The notes: generated by a model not told the origin, from the sequence alone. DNA of 64,000 bases from Meghimatium bilineatum (GCA_034231615.1 CM067302.1:11522820-11586819), one strand, 5' to 3'; counted from the stretch's first letter, positions 33,587-47,788 are shown. Made by a program: numbers and translations.

Positions 33587-35056
33587 ATTCAGAAGTAAAC
33601 ATTTTTATAAAATATACTTTGTATGTAAATATGTGACATATTAACACCTTTTTTTCTCCTTAGTTCCTATAGTGCATAATTCAAAAATAAACATTTAAAA
33701 AAATTTACTTTTTTATATTCATGCGACATAAACACATTCTTTTTCTACTTAGATCCTATAGTGCAAAATTCAAAAATAAACATTTTTATAAAATTTCCTT
33801 TTTTCTTTTTATGCGACATATAAACACATTCTTTTTCTGCTTAGTTCCAATAGTGCAAAATTCAGAAGTAAACATTTTTATAAAATATACTTTGTATGTA
33901 AATATGTGCCATATTAACACATTCTCTTTTCTACTTAGTTCGTATAGTGTAAAATTCAAAAATAAACATTTTTTTAAAATGTACTTTTTTCTTTTTATGC
34001 GACATATAAACACATTCTTTTTCTATTTAGTTCCTATAGTGCAAATATCAGAAGTAAATATTTTAATAAAATTTACCTGGTATATAAATATATGACATAT
34101 AAACACATTATTTTTCTACTCATTTCCTATAGTGCAAACATCAGAAGTAAATATTTTTCAAAATGTACCTTGTATATAAATATATGTCATATAAACACAT
34201 TCTCTTTCTGATTAGTTCCAATAGTGCAAAATTCAGAAGTAAACATTTTTATAAAATATACTTTGTATGTAAATATGTGACATATTAACACCTTTTTTTC
34301 TCCTTAGTTCCTATAGTGCATAATTCAAAAATAAACATTTAAAAAAATTTACTTTTTTATATTCATGCGACATAAACACATTCTTTTTCTACTTAGATCC
34401 TATAGTGCAAAATTCAAAAATAAACATGAAAAAAATTTACTTTTTTATATTTATGCAACATAAACACATTCTTTTTCTACTTAGATCCTATGGTGCAAAA
34501 TTCAAAAATAAACATTTTTATAAAATTTCCTTTTTTCTTTTTATGCGACATATAAACACATTCTTTTTCTGCTTAGTTCCAATAGTGCAAAATTCAGAAG
34601 TAAACATTTTTATAAAATATACTTTGTATGTAAATATGTGCCATATTAACACATTCTCTTTTCTACTTAGTTTGTATAGTGTAAAATTCAAAAATAAACA
34701 TTTTTTTAAAATGTACTTTTTTCTTTTTATGCGACATATAAACACATTCTTTTTCTATTTAGTTCCTATAGTGCAAATATCAGAAGTAAATATTTTAATA
34801 AAATTTACCTGGTATATAAATATATGACATATAAACACATTATTTTTCTACTCATTTCCTATAGTGCAAACATCAGAAGTAAATATTTTTCAAAATGTAC
34901 CTTGTATATAAATATATGTCATATAAACACATTCTCTTTCTGATTAGTTCCAATAGTGCAAAATTCAGAAGTAAACATTTTTATAAAATATACTTTGTAT
35001 GTAAATATGCGCCATATTAACACATTCTTATATACATGTAAAAATTTTTTCTTTTT
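33587..35056. repeat. Tandem duplication of a 640-732 bp satellite block
   Basis: The monomer series starting at about 33587 is repeated from about 34232. The second copy carries one additional type-B monomer, so the displacement grows from about 642 to 732 bp (33786-34013 against 34518-34745). The same series recurs at 49250-49790 and 60560-61160. Confidence 0.8.
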
Positions 35057-35067
35057 ATGCGACATAT

Positions 35068-35230
35068 TCTTCTTCTTCTTCAGCGTTCATTCTCAAATTC
35101 CCCCTGGATTTCTCTTGTAACAGGACAATGGTCCTACAAGATTTCCAGTTGGATGTAGTCCAGAGAATGGAAATGCGTTGTGTTGCCGTTTTATTTGCAC
35201 CAATGGCCCAACACATCCGTCTTCGGCGGG
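35068..35230 (-). mobile_element. Single-copy 163-bp LINE or SINE 3' end with 11-bp target duplication
   Basis: The insert interrupts a monomer and is flanked by ATGCGACATAT at 35057-35067 and 35231-35241. On the minus strand it ends with AACGCTGAAGAAGAAGAA, a (GAA)n tail. One minus frame stays open (TATQRISILWTTSNWKSCRT, IVLLQEKSRGNLRMNAE), but I cannot place it in a family. It occurs once in the window, so it arrived after, or outside, the amplified blocks. Confidence 0.85.
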
Positions 35231-36528
35231 ATGCGACATATAAACACATTCTATTTCTACTTTTTCTTTTTATGCGAGATATAAACACATTCTTTTTCTA
35301 CTTACCGGTAGTACCTTTAGTGCCACATTCAAAAATAAACATTTTTAAAAAAGTACTTTTTTCTTTTTATGCAACATATACATATATGACATATAAATAA
35401 TTCTTTTTCTACTTAGATACTATAGTGCAAAATTCAGAAGTAAACAATTTTTATAATATATACTTTGTATGTAAATATGCGACATATTAACATTATTCAC
35501 ATTTTTTTTTCTTCTTAGTTCCTATAGTGCAAAATTCATAAATAAACATTTAAAAATAATTTACTCTTTTCTTTTTATGCGACATATAAACACATTCTTT
35601 TTCTACTTATTTCATATAGTTGAAAATTCAAAAATAAACATTTAAAAAAATTTACTTTTTTTCTTTTCATGCGAGATATAAACACATTCTTTTTCTACTT
35701 ACCGGTAGTTCCTTTAGTGCCACATTCAAAAATAAACATTTTTAAAAAAGTACTTTTTTCTTTTTATGCAACATATACATATATGACATATAAATAATTC
35801 TTTCTCTACTTAGTTCCTATAGTGCAAAATTCAGAAGTAAACATTTTTATAAAATATACTTTGTATGTAAATATGCAACATATATAACACATTCTTTTTC
35901 TAATAAGTTCCTATAGTGCAAAATTCAAAAACAAACATTAAAAAAAATTTACTTTTTTCTTTTTATGTGACATAAACACATTCTTTTTCTACTTTGATCC
36001 TATATTTCAAAATACAAAAAAATATACATTTAAAAAAAATTTACTTTTTTCTTTTTATGCGACATATACACACATTCTTTTTCTACTTAGTTCGTATAGT
36101 GCAAAATTCAAAAATAAACATTAAAAAAAATTTACTTTTTTTCTTTTTATGCGAGATATAAACACATTCTTTTTCTACTTAGTTCCTTTAGTGCCACATT
36201 CAAAAATAAACATTTTAAAAAAAGTACTTTTTTCTTTTTATGCAACATATACATATATGACATATAAATAATTCTTTCTCTACTTAGTTCCTATAGTGCA
36301 AAATTCAGAAGTAAACATTTTTATAAAATATACTTTGTATGTAAATATGCAACATATATAACACATTCTTTTTCTAATAAGTTCCTATAGTGCAAAATTG
36401 AAAAATAAACATTAAAAAAAATTTTCTTTTTTTTATGCGACATATAAACACATTCTTTTTCTACTTAGATCCTATAGTGCAAAATTCAAAAATAAATTTT
36501 TTTTAAAATGACCTTTTTTATGACATAT

Positions 36529-37318
36529 CATCGTCATCAAGTGCCGTCTCCGCAACGAAGGTTGGCTGCAACGTATCTCCAACATCTCCTGTCTCTTGTC
36601 TTGGTGGTGCACTCTGCTAGACTGTAACCTGTCCATCTTGTAATGTTACTCTCCCACTTGTATCTCTGCCTACCTCTTGCTCGCTTCCCTTTGACTTTAC
36701 CCTCAAGTAAGGTCTTCAATAGGGTGTCATGTCTTTTAATGTGTCCAAAGTATTTTATTTGCCTGATCTTTATTTCTCTTAGTAGTTCTTTCTTCATATT
36801 AAGTGTTTTTAGCACCTCTTTATTTGTTCTTTTCTCTTTCTTTGATGTTCTCCCTATTCTTCTATATACCCACATCTCAAAGGCATCAATTTTGTCTTCT
36901 AATTGTTTATTTAGTGTCCATGTTTCTGAGCCATACATTAATATGGAATAGATGTAGCATTTTATAATTCTCATTTTTAACTTGTTTGTAATTTGTTTAG
37001 ATATTAATAATTTCCTCATGTCATTGAAGGTACTTTTAGCCATTCCTATTCTCCTTTTAACTTCTGTTTCACATCTGCCATCATTTGTGACTATGTGTCC
37101 AAGATATTGATACTGTTTTACTTGTTGTAGTTTCTCTCCCTGTATGTTTATGTTTACCTCCTGTTCTTCTGTGTTTTTGCTGATTATCATGGTTTTTGTT
37201 TTTTGAATGTTTATATCCAGTCCATATTCATTACTTGATTTATTGACTTGATCTATTAGTCTTTGTAGTTCATGTTCACTTTCTGCTAAAAGAACAGTGT
37301 CATCTGCATATCTAATGT
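36529..37318 (-). mobile_element. Array LINE fragment, copy 1 (reference description)
   Basis: A 5'-truncated LINE flanked by TGACATAT at 36521-36528 and 37319-37326. It holds a 265-codon minus-strand frame (36537-37334) whose first five codons (MCLYV) are satellite sequence. The element part begins IRYADDTVLLAESEHELQ, with RT catalytic YADD at residues 9-12. It continues with GLDINIQKTKTMI, YQYLGHIVTNDGRCETEVKR, YGSETWTLNKQLEDKIDAFE, YRRIGRTSKK, YFGHIKRHDTLLKTLLEGK, KRARGRQRYKWESN and AANLRCGDGT, then stop. This is RT motif C plus thumb and the post-RT region, without endonuclease or RT fingers, so it cannot transpose alone. The 3' tail is a TGATGACGATGA repeat. Private change: KKEKRTNKE where other copies have KKEKKTNKE. 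Confidence 0.95.
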
Positions 37319-38158
37319 TGACATATAAACACATTCTATTTCTACTTAGTTTCTATAGTGCAAAAATCAGAAGTAAATATTTTTATAAAATCTACCTTGT
37401 ATATAAATATATGACATATAAACACATTATTTTCCTACTTAGTTCCTATAGTGCAAAATTCAGAAGTAAACCTTTTTATAAAATATACTATGTATGTAAA
37501 TATGCGACATATTAACATATTATTTTTTCTACTTAGTTCCTATAGTGCAAAATTCAAAAACAAACATTTAAAAAAATTTACTTTTTTCTTTTTATGTGAC
37601 ATAAACACATTCTTTTTCTACTTTGATCCTATATTTCAAAATACAAAAAAATATACATTTAAAAAAAATTTACTTTTTTCTTTTTATGCGACATATACAC
37701 ACATTCTTTTTCTACTTAGTTCGTATAGTGCAAAATTAAAAAATAAACATTTAAAAAAATTTACTTTTTTTCTTTTTATGCGAGATATAAACACATTCTT
37801 TTTCTACTTAGTTCCTTTAGTGCCACATTCAAAAATAAACATTTTAAAAAAAGTACTTTTTTCTTTTTATGCAACATATACATATATGACATATAAATAA
37901 TTCTTTCTCTACTTAGTTCCTATAGTGCAAAATTCAGAAGTAAACATTTTTATAAAATATACTTTGTATGTAAATATGCAACATATATAACACATTCTTT
38001 TTCTAATAAGTTCCTATAGTGCAAAATTGAAAAATAAACATTAAAAAAAATTTTCTTTTTTTTTATGCGACATATAAACACATTCTTTTTCTGCTTAGAT
38101 CCTATAGTGCAAAATTCAAAAATAAATTTTTTTTTAAATGACCTTTTTTATGACATAT

Positions 38159-38948
38159 CATCGTCATCAAGTGCCGTCTCCGCAACGAAGGTTGGCTGCA
38201 ACGTATCTCCAACATCTCCTGTCTCTTGTCTTGGTGGTGCACTCTGCTAGACTGTAACCTGTCCATCTTGTAATGTTACTCTCCCACTTGTATCTCTGCC
38301 TACCTCTTGCTCGCTTCCCTTTGACTTTACCCTCAAGTAAGGTCTTCAATAGGGTGTCATGTCTTTTAATGTGTCCAAAGTATTTTATTTGCCTGATCTT
38401 TATTTCTCTTAGTAGTTCTTTCTTCATATTAAGTGTTTTTAGCACCTCTTTATTTGTTTTTTTCTCTTTCTTTGATGTTCTCCCTATTCTTCTATATACC
38501 CACATCTCAAAGGCATCAATTTTGTCTTCTAATTGTTTATTTAGTGTCCATGTTTCTGAGCCATACATTAATATGGAATAGATGTAGCATTTTATAATTC
38601 TCATTTTTAACTTGTTTGTAATTTGTTTAGATATTAATAATTTCCTCATGTCATTGAAGGTACTTTTAGCCATTCCTATTCTCCTTTTAACTTCTGTTTC
38701 ACATCTGCCATCATTTGTGACTATGTGTCCAAGATATTGATACTGTTTTACTTGTTGTAGTTTCTCTCCCTGTATGTTTATGTTTACCTCCTGTTCTTCT
38801 GTGTTTTTGCTGATTATCATGGTTTTTGTTTTTTGAATGTTTATATCCAGTCCATATTCATTACTTGATTTATTGACTTGATCTATTAGTCTTTGTAGTT
38901 CATGTTCACTTTCTGCTAAAAGAACAGTGTCATCTGCATATCTAATGT
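38159..38948 (-). mobile_element. Array LINE fragment, copy 2
   Basis: The frame at 38167-38964 is intact. It lies in a 1.63-kb unit identical in layout to copies 1 and 3 and shows the majority sequence EKKT. Confidence 0.95.
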
Positions 38949-39786
38949 TGACATATAAACACATTCTATTTCTACTTAGTTTCTATAGTGCAAAAATCAG
39001 AAGTAAATATTTTTATAAAATCTACCTTGTATATAAATATATGACATATAAACACATTATTTTCCTACTTAGTTCCTATAGTGCAAAATTCAGAAGTAAA
39101 CCTTTTTATAAAATATACTATGTATGTAAATATGCGACATATTAACATATTATTTTTTCTACTTAGTTCCTATAGTGCAAAATTCAAAAACAAACATTTA
39201 AAAAAATTTACTTTTGTCTTTTTATGTGACATAAACACATTCTTTTTCTACTTAGTTCGTATAGTGCAAAATTCAAAAATAAACATTTTAAAAAATTTAC
39301 TTTTTTTCTTTTTATGCGAGATATAAACACATTCTTTTTCTACTTAGTTCGTATAGTGCAAAATTCAAAAATAAACATTTTAAAAAATTTACTTTTTTTC
39401 TTTTTATGCGAGATATAAACACATTCTTTTTCTACTTAGTTCCTTTAGTGCCACATTCAAAAATAAACATTTTAAAAAAAGTACTTTTTTCTTTTTATGC
39501 AACATATACATATATGACATATAAATAATTCTTTCTCTACTTAGTTCCTATAGTGCAAAATTCAGAAGTAAACATTTTTATAAAATATACTTTGTATGTA
39601 AATATGCAACATATATAACACATTCTTTTTCTAATAAGTTCCTATAGTGCAAAATTGAAAAATAAACATTAAAAAAAATTTTCTTTTTTTTTATGCGACA
39701 TATAAACACATTCTTTTTCTGCTTAGATCCTATAGTGCAAAATTCAAAAATAATTTTTTTTTTAAATGACCTTTTTTATGACATAT

Positions 39787-40576
39787 CATCGTCATCAAGT
39801 GCCGTCTCCGCAACGAAGGTTGGCTGCAACGTATCTCCAACATCTCCTGTCTCTTGTCTTGGTGGTGCACTCTGCTAGACTGTAACCTGTCCATCTTGTA
39901 ATGTTACTCTCCCACTTGTATCTCTGCCTACCTCTTGCTCGCTTCCCTTTGACTTTACCCTCAAGTAAGGTCTTCAATAGGGTGTCATGTCTTTTAATGT
40001 GTCCAAAGTATTTTATTTGCCTGATCTTTATTTCTCTTAGTAGTTCTTTCTTCATATTAAGTGTTTTTAGCACCTCTTTATTTGTTTTTTTCTCTTTCTT
40101 TGATGTTCTCCCTATTCTTCTATATACCCACATCTCAAAGGCATCAATTTTGTCTTCTAATTGTTTATTTAGTGTCCATGTTTCTGAGCCATACATTAAT
40201 ATGGAATAGATGTAGCATTTTATAATTCTCATTTTTAACTTGTTTGTAATTTGTTTAGATATTAATAATTTCCTCATGTCATTGAAGGTACTTTTAGCCA
40301 TTCCTATTCTCCTTTTAACTTCTGTTTCACATCTGCCATCATTTGTGACTATGTGTCCAAGATATTGATACTGTTTTACTTGTTGTAGTTTCTCTCCCTG
40401 TATGTTTATGTTTACCTCCTGTTCTTCTGTGTTTTTGCTGATTATCATGGTTTTTGTTTTTTGAATGTTTATATCCAGTCCATATTCATTACTTGATTTA
40501 TTGACTTGATCTATTAGTCTTTGTAGTTCATGTTCACTTTCTGCTAAAAGAACAGTGTCATCTGCATATCTAATGT
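39787..40576 (-). mobile_element. Array LINE fragment, copy 3
   Basis: The frame at 39795-40592 is intact. Its left flank differs by an additional near-duplicate type-B monomer (39241-39420) and lacks the ATTTCAAAATACAAAAAAAT monomer present before copies 2 and 4. Confidence 0.95.
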
Positions 40577-41417
40577 TGACATATAAACACATTCTATTTC
40601 TACTTAGTTTCTATAGTGCAAAAATCAGAAGTAAATATTTTTATAAAATCTACCTTGTATATAAATATATGACATATAAACACATTATTTTCCTACTTAG
40701 TTCCTATAGTGCAAAATTCAGAAGTAAACCTTTTTATAAAATATACTATGTATGTAAATATGCGACATATTAACATATTATTTTTTCTACTTAGTTCCTA
40801 TAGTGCAAAATTCAAAAACAAACATTTAAAAAAATTTACTTTTTTCTTTTTATGTGACATAAACACATTCTTTTTCTACTTTGATCCTATATTTCAAAAT
40901 ACAAAAAAATATACATTTAAGAAAAATTTACTTTTTTCTTTTTATGCGACATATACACACATTCTTTTTCTACTTAGTTCGTATAGTGCAAAATTCAAAA
41001 ATAAACATTTAAAAAAATTTACTTTTTTTCTTTTTATGCGAGATATAAACACATTCTTTTTCTACTTAGTTCCTTTAGTGCCACATTCAAAAATAAACAT
41101 TTTAAAAAAAGTACTTTTTTCTTTTTGTGCAACATATACATATATGACATATAAATAATTCTTTCTCTACTTAGTTCCTATAGTGCAAAATTCAGAAGTA
41201 AACATTTTTATAAAATATACTTTGTATGTAAATATGCAACATATATAACACATTCTTTTTCTAATAAGTTCCTATAGTGCAAAATTGAAAAATAAACATT
41301 AAAAAAAATTTTCTTTTTTTTTATGCGACATATAAACACATTCTTTTTCTACTTAGATCCTATAGTGCAAAATTGAAAAATAAAATTTTTTTTTAAATGA
41401 CCTTTTTTATGACATAT

Positions 41418-42207
41418 CATCGTCATCAAGTGCCGTCTCCGCAACGAAGGTTGGCTGCAACGTATCTCCAACATCTCCTGTCTCTTGTCTTGGTGGTGCA
41501 CTCTGCTAGACTGTAACCTGTCCATCTTGTAATGTTACTCTCCCACTTGTATCTCTGCCTACCTCTTGCTCACTTCCCTTTGACTTTACCCTCAAGTAAG
41601 GTCTTCAATAGGGTGTCATGTCTTTTAATGTGTCCAAAGTATTTTATTTGCCTGATCTTTATTTCTCTTAGTAGTTCTTTCTTCATATTAAGTGTTTTTA
41701 GCACCTCTTTATTTGTTTTTTTCTCTTTCTTTGATGTTCTCCCTATTCTTCTATATACCCACATCTCAAAGGCATCAATTTTGTCTTCTAATTGTTTATT
41801 TAGTGTCCATGTTTCTGAGCCATACATTAATATGGAATAGATGTAGCATTTTATAATTCTCATTTTTAACTTGTTTGTAATTTGTTTAGATATTAATAAT
41901 TTCCTCATGTCATTGAAGGTACTTTTAGCCATTCCTATTCTCCTTTTAACTTCTGTTTCACATCTGCCATCATTTGTGACTATGTGTCCAAGATATTGAT
42001 ACTGTTTTACTTGTTGTAGTTTCTCTCCCTGTATGTTTATGTTTACCTCCTGTTCTTCTGTGTTTTTGCTGATTATCATGGTTTTTGTTTTTTGAATGTT
42101 TATATCCAGTCCATATTCATTACTTGATTTATTGACTTGATCTATTAGTCTTTGTAGTTCATGTTCACTTTCTGCTAAAAGAACAGTGTCATCTGCATAT
42201 CTAATGT
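41418..42207 (-). mobile_element. Array LINE fragment, copy 4, with premature stop
   Basis: A C-to-T change on the coding strand turns the Arg codon after KVKGK into TGA, so the open frame is 41570-42223 (217 residues). The remaining codons to 41426 are otherwise readable. Copy 12 has the same stop. Confidence 0.95.
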
Positions 42208-43741
42208 TGACATATAAACACATTCTATTTCTACTTAGTTTCTATAGTGCAAAAATCAGAAGTAAATATTTTTATAAAATCTACCTTGTATATAAATATA
42301 TGACATATAAACACATTATTTTCCTACTTAGTTCCTATAGTGCAAAATTCAGAAGTAAACCTTTTTATAAAATATACTATGTATGTAAATATGCGACATA
42401 TTAACACATTATTTTTTCTACTTAGTTCCTATAGTGCAAAATTCAAAAACAAACATTTAAAAAAATTTATTTTTTTCTTTTTATGTGATATAAACACATT
42501 CTTTTTCTACTTTGATCCTATATTTCAAAATACAAAAAAATATACATTTAAAAAAAATTTCTTTTTTATGTGACATATAAACACTTTCTATTTCTACTTA
42601 GTTCGTATAGTGCAAAAATCAGAAGTAAATATTTTTATAAAATTGACCTTGTATATAAATATATGACATATAAACACATTTTTTTTCTAATTAGTTCCTA
42701 TAGTGCAAAAATCAGAAGTAAATATTTTTATAAAATTTACCTTGTATATAAATATATGAAATATTAACACCTTTTTTTCTACTTAGTTCCTATAGTGCAA
42801 AATTCAGAAGTAAACATTTTTATAAAATATACTTTGTATGTAAATATGTGACATATAAACACATTCTTTTTCTACTTAGTTCCTATAGTGCACAGATCAG
42901 AAGTAAATATTTTAATATAATTTACCTTGTATATAAATATATGACATATAAACACATTCTTTTTCTACTTAATTCCTATATTACAAAAAATCAGAAGTAA
43001 ATATTTTTATAAAATTTACATTGTATATAAATATATGACATATAAACACATTCTTTTTTTACTTAGTTCCTATAGTGCACAGATCAGAAGTAAATATTTT
43101 AATATAATTTAACTTGTATATAAATATATGACATATAAACACATTCTTTTTCTACTTATTTCCTATAGTGCAAACATCAGAAGTAAATATTTTTCCAAAT
43201 TTACCTAAAATATATATATGTCAAATAAACACATTCTCTTTCTGATTAGTTCCAATAGTGCAAAATTCAGAAGTAAACATTTTTATAAAATATACTTTGT
43301 ACGTAAATATGCGCAATATTAACACATTCTTATATACATGTAAAAAATTTTTCTTTTTATGCGACATATAAACACATTCTATTTCTACTACATTCCTATA
43401 GTGCAAAATTCATAAATAAACATTTGTAAATATGCGACATATTAACACATTATTTTTTTTCTACTTAGTTCCTACTTTTTTCTACTTAGTTTTCTACTTT
43501 TTTCTCTCTACATATAGTACAAAATTCAAAAATAATTTTTTTTTTTAAATTCCTTTTTTATTCGACATATAACACATTCTTTTTCTACTTAGTTCCTATA
43601 GTGCAAAATTCAAAAATAAACATTAAAAAAAATTTTCTTTTTTCTTATGCGACATATAAACACATTCTATTTCTACTTAGATCCTATAGTGCAAAATTCA
43701 AAAATAAAAATTTTTTTTAAATGACCTTTTTTATGACATAT

Positions 43742-44531
43742 CATCGTCATCAAGTGCCGTCTCCGCAACGAAGGTTGGCTGCAACGTATCTCCAACATCT
43801 CCTGTCTCTTGTCTTGGTGGTGCACTCTGCTAGACTGTAACCTGTCCATCTTGTAATGTTACTCTCCCACTTGTATCTCTGCCTACCTCTTGCTCGCTTC
43901 CCTTTGACTTTACCCTCAAGTAAGGTCTTCAATAGGGTGTCATGTCTTTTAATGTGTCCAAAGTATTTTATTTGCCTGATCTTTATTTCTCTTAGTAGTT
44001 CTTTCTTCATATTAAGTGTTTTTAGCACCTCTTTATTTGTTTTTTTCTCTTTCTTTGATGTTCTCCCTATTCTTCTATATACCCACATCTCAAAGGCATC
44101 AATTTTGTCTTCTAATTGTTTATTTAGTGTCCATGTTTCTGAGCCATACATTAATATGGAATAGATGTAGCATTTTATAATTCTCATTTTTAACTTGTTT
44201 GTAATTTGTTTAGATATTAATAATTTCCTCATGTCATTGAAGGTACTTTTAGCCATTCCTATTCTCCTTTTAACTTCTGTTTCACATCTGCCATCATTTG
44301 TGACTATGTGTCCAAGATATTGATACTGTTTTACTTGTTGTAGTTTCTCTCCCTGTATGTTTATGTTTACCTCCTGTTCTTCTGTGTTTTTGCTGATTAT
44401 CATGGTTTTTGTTTTTTGAATGTTTATATCCAGTCCATATTCATTACTTGATTTATTGACTTGATCTATTAGTCTTTGTAGTTCATGTTCACTTTCTGCT
44501 AAAAGAACAGTGTCATCTGCATATCTAATGT
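43742..44531 (-). mobile_element. Array LINE fragment, copy 5
   Basis: The frame at 43750-44547 is intact. It is the first copy following a 2.32-kb unit. The second monomer on its right has lost three bases (GACATAAACACATTATTTTC). Confidence 0.95.
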
Positions 44532-46063
44532 TGACATATAAACACATTCTATTTCTACTTAGTTTCTATAGTGCAAAAATCAGAAGTAAATATTTTTATA
44601 AAATCTACCTTGTATATAAATATATGACATAAACACATTATTTTCCTACTTAGTTCCTATAGTGCAAAATTCAGAAGTAAACCTTTTTATAAAATATACT
44701 ATGTATGTAAATATGCGACATATTAACACATTATTTTTTCTACTTAGTTCCTATAGTGCAAAATTCAAAAACAAACATTTAAAAAAATTTATTTTTTTCT
44801 TTTTATGTGATATAAACACATTCTTTTTCTACTTTGATCCTATATTTCAAAATACAAAAAAATATACATTTAAAAAAAATTTCTTTTTTATGTGACATAT
44901 AAACACTTTCTATTTCTACTTAGTTCGTATAGTGCAAAAATCAGAAGTAAATATTTTTATAAAATTGACCTTGTATATAAATATATGACATATAAACACA
45001 TTTTTTTTCTAATTAGTTCCTATAGTGCAAAAATCAGAAGTAAATATTTTTATAAAATTTACCTTGTATATAAATATATGAAATATTAACACCTTTTTTT
45101 CTACTTAGTTCCTATAGTGCAAAATTCAGAAGTAAACATTTTTATAAAATATACTTTGTATGTAAATATGTGACATATAAACACATTCTTTTTCTACTTA
45201 GTTCCTATAGTGCACAGATCAGAAGTAAATATTTTAATATAATTTACCTTGTATATAAATATATGACATATAAACACATTCTTTTTCTACTTAATTCCTA
45301 TATTACAAAAAATCAGAAGTAAATATTTTTATAAAATTTACATTGTATATAAATATATGACATATAAACACATTCTTTTTTTACTTAGTTCCTATAGTGC
45401 ACAGATCAGAAGTAAATATTTTAATATAATTTACCTTGTATATAAATATATGACATATAAACACATTCTTTTTCTACTTATTTCCTATAGTGCAAACATC
45501 AGAAGTAAATATTTTTCCAAATTTACCTAAAATATATATATGTCAAATAAACACATTCTCTTTCTGATTAGTTCCAATAGTGCAAAATTCAGAAGTAAAC
45601 ATTTTTATAAAATATACTTTGTACGTAAATATGCGCAATATTAACACATTCTTATATACATGTAAAAAATTTTTCTTTTTATGCGACATATAAACACATT
45701 CTATTTCTACTACATTCCTATAGTGCAAAATTCATAAATAAACATTTGTAAATATGCGACATATTAACACATTATTTTTTTTCTACTTAGTTCCTACTTT
45801 TTTCTACTTAGTTTTCTACTTTTTTCTCTCTACATATAGTACAAAATTCAAAAATAATTTTTTTTTTAAAATTCCTTTTTTATTCGACATATAACACATT
45901 CTTTTTCTACTTAGTTCCTATAGTGCAAAATTCAAAAATAAACATTAAAAAAAATTTTCTTTTTTTTTATGCGACATATAAACACATTCTTTTTCTACTT
46001 AGATCCTATAGTGCAAAATTCAAAAATAAATTTTTTTTTAAATGACCTTTTTTAATGACATAT

Positions 46064-46853
46064 CATCGTCATCAAGTGCCGTCTCCGCAACGAAGGTTGG
46101 CTGCAACGTATCTCCAACATCTCCTGTCTCTTGTCTTGGTGGTGCACTCTGCTAGACTGTAACCTGTCCATCTTGTAATGTTACTCTCCCACTTGTATCT
46201 CTGCCTACCTCTTGCTCGCTTCCCTTTGACTTTACCCTCAAGTAAGGTCTTCAATAGGGTGTCATGTCTTTTAATGTGTCCAAAGTATTTTATTTGCCTG
46301 ATCTTTATTTCTCTTAGTAGTTCTTTCTTCATATTACGTGTTTTTAGCACCTCTTTATTTGTTTTTTTCTCTTTCTTTGATGTTCTCCCTATTCTTCTAT
46401 ATACCCACATCTCAAAGGCATCAATTTTGTCTTCTAATTGTTTATTTAGTGTCCATGTTTCTGAGCCATACATTAATATGGAATAGATGTAGCATTTTAT
46501 AATTCTCATTTTTAACTTGTTTGTAATTTGTTTAGATATTAATAATTTCCTCATGTCATTGAAGGTACTTTTAGCCATTCCTATTCTCCTTTTAACTTCT
46601 GTTTCACATCTGCCATCATTTGTGACTATGTGTCCAAGATATTGATACTGTTTTACTTGTTGTAGTTTCTCTCCCTGTATGTTTATGTTTACCTCCTGTT
46701 CTTCTGTGTTTTTGCTGATTATCATGGTTTTTGTTTTTTGAATGTTTATATCCAGTCCATATTCATTACTTGATTTATTGACTTGATCTATTAGTCTTTG
46801 TAGTTCATGTTCACTTTCTGCTAAAAGAACAGTGTCATCTGCATATCTAATGT
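46064..46853 (-). mobile_element. Array LINE fragment, copy 6
   Basis: The frame at 46072-46869 is intact, with a private Leu-to-Arg change (KTRNMKKE). An extra A in the left flank (TTTTTTAATGACATAT) is shared with copies 7 and 12. Confidence 0.95.
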
Positions 46854-47788
46854 TGACATATAAACACATTCTATTTCTACTTAGTTTCTATAGTGCAAAA
46901 ATCAGAAGTAAATATTTTTATAAAATCTACCTTGTATATAAATATATGACATATAAACACATTATTTTCCTACTTAGTTCCTATAGTGCAAAATTCAGAA
47001 GTAAACCTTTTTATAAAATATACTATGTATGTAAATATGCGACATATTAACACATTATTTTTTCTACTAATATAATAATTTTTTAATATAGTGCAAAATT
47101 CAAAAACAAACATTTAAAAATATTTACTTTTTTCTTTTTATGTGACATAAACACATTCTTTTTCTACTTTGATCCTATATTTCAAAATACAAAAAAATAT
47201 ACATTTAAAAAAAATTTACTTTTTTCTTTTTATGCGACATATACACACATTCTTTTTCTACTTAGTTCGTATAGTGCAAAATTCAAAAATAAACATTTAA
47301 AAAAATTTACTTTTTTTCTTTTTATGCGAGATATAAACACATTCTTTTTCTACTTAGTTCCTTTAGTGCCACATTCAAAAATAAACATTTTAAAAAAAGT
47401 ACTTTTTTCTTTTTATGCAACATATACATATATGACATATAAATAATTCTTTCTCTACTTAGTTCCTATAGTGCAAAATTCAGAAGTAAACATTTTTATA
47501 AAATATACTTTGTATGTAAATATGCAACATATATAACACATTCTTTTTCTAATAAGTTCCTATAGTGCAAAATTGAAAAATAAACATTAAAAAAAATTTT
47601 CTTTTTTTTTATGCGACATATAAACACATTCTTTTTCTACTTAGATCCTATAGTGCAAAATTCAAAAATAAAATTTTTTTTAAATTTCCTTTTCTGCGAC
47701 ATATAAACACATTCTTTTTCTACTTAGATCCTATAGTGCAAAATTCAAAAATAAATTTTTTTTTAAATGACCTTTTTTAATGACATAT

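Larger units (their letters stand above)
22470..36528. repeat. AT-rich satellite of about 91-93 bp monomers, first domain
   Basis: Head-to-tail monomers share a conserved half: ACATATAAACACATTCTTTT, then TTTCTACTTAG, then TCCTATAGTGCAAAATTC. The other half comes in two types. Type A reads AGAAGTAAATATTTTTATAA, then TTACCTTGTATATAAATATA (or CTTTGTATGTAAATATGC). Type B reads AAAAATAAACATTAAAAAAA, then TTTACTTTTTTCTTTTTATG. A and B monomers are mixed irregularly here, with 5-15% differences by eye, indels and occasional half units. LINE 3'-end inserts (listed separately) punctuate it. Type A monomers of 93 bp keep one plus-strand frame open (31 residues per unit), which explains the many Phe/Ile/Lys-rich open frames. 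They are not taken as genes. Confidence 0.97.

Noticed and set aside
36643-36951. 102-residue plus-strand open frame repeated in each array LINE (MLLSHLYLC...)
   Set aside because: It lies entirely antisense to the LINE frame, which carries recognisable RT motifs. Its conservation follows from that of the DNA.
37451-37900. 149-residue open frame in satellite (also at 40709, 53083, 54796 and 62736)
   Set aside because: It is built of 30-31 residue repeats from monomers whose length is near a multiple of three. Composition is extreme (Phe, Ile, Lys) and no domain is seen; it breaks whenever a monomer has an indel.
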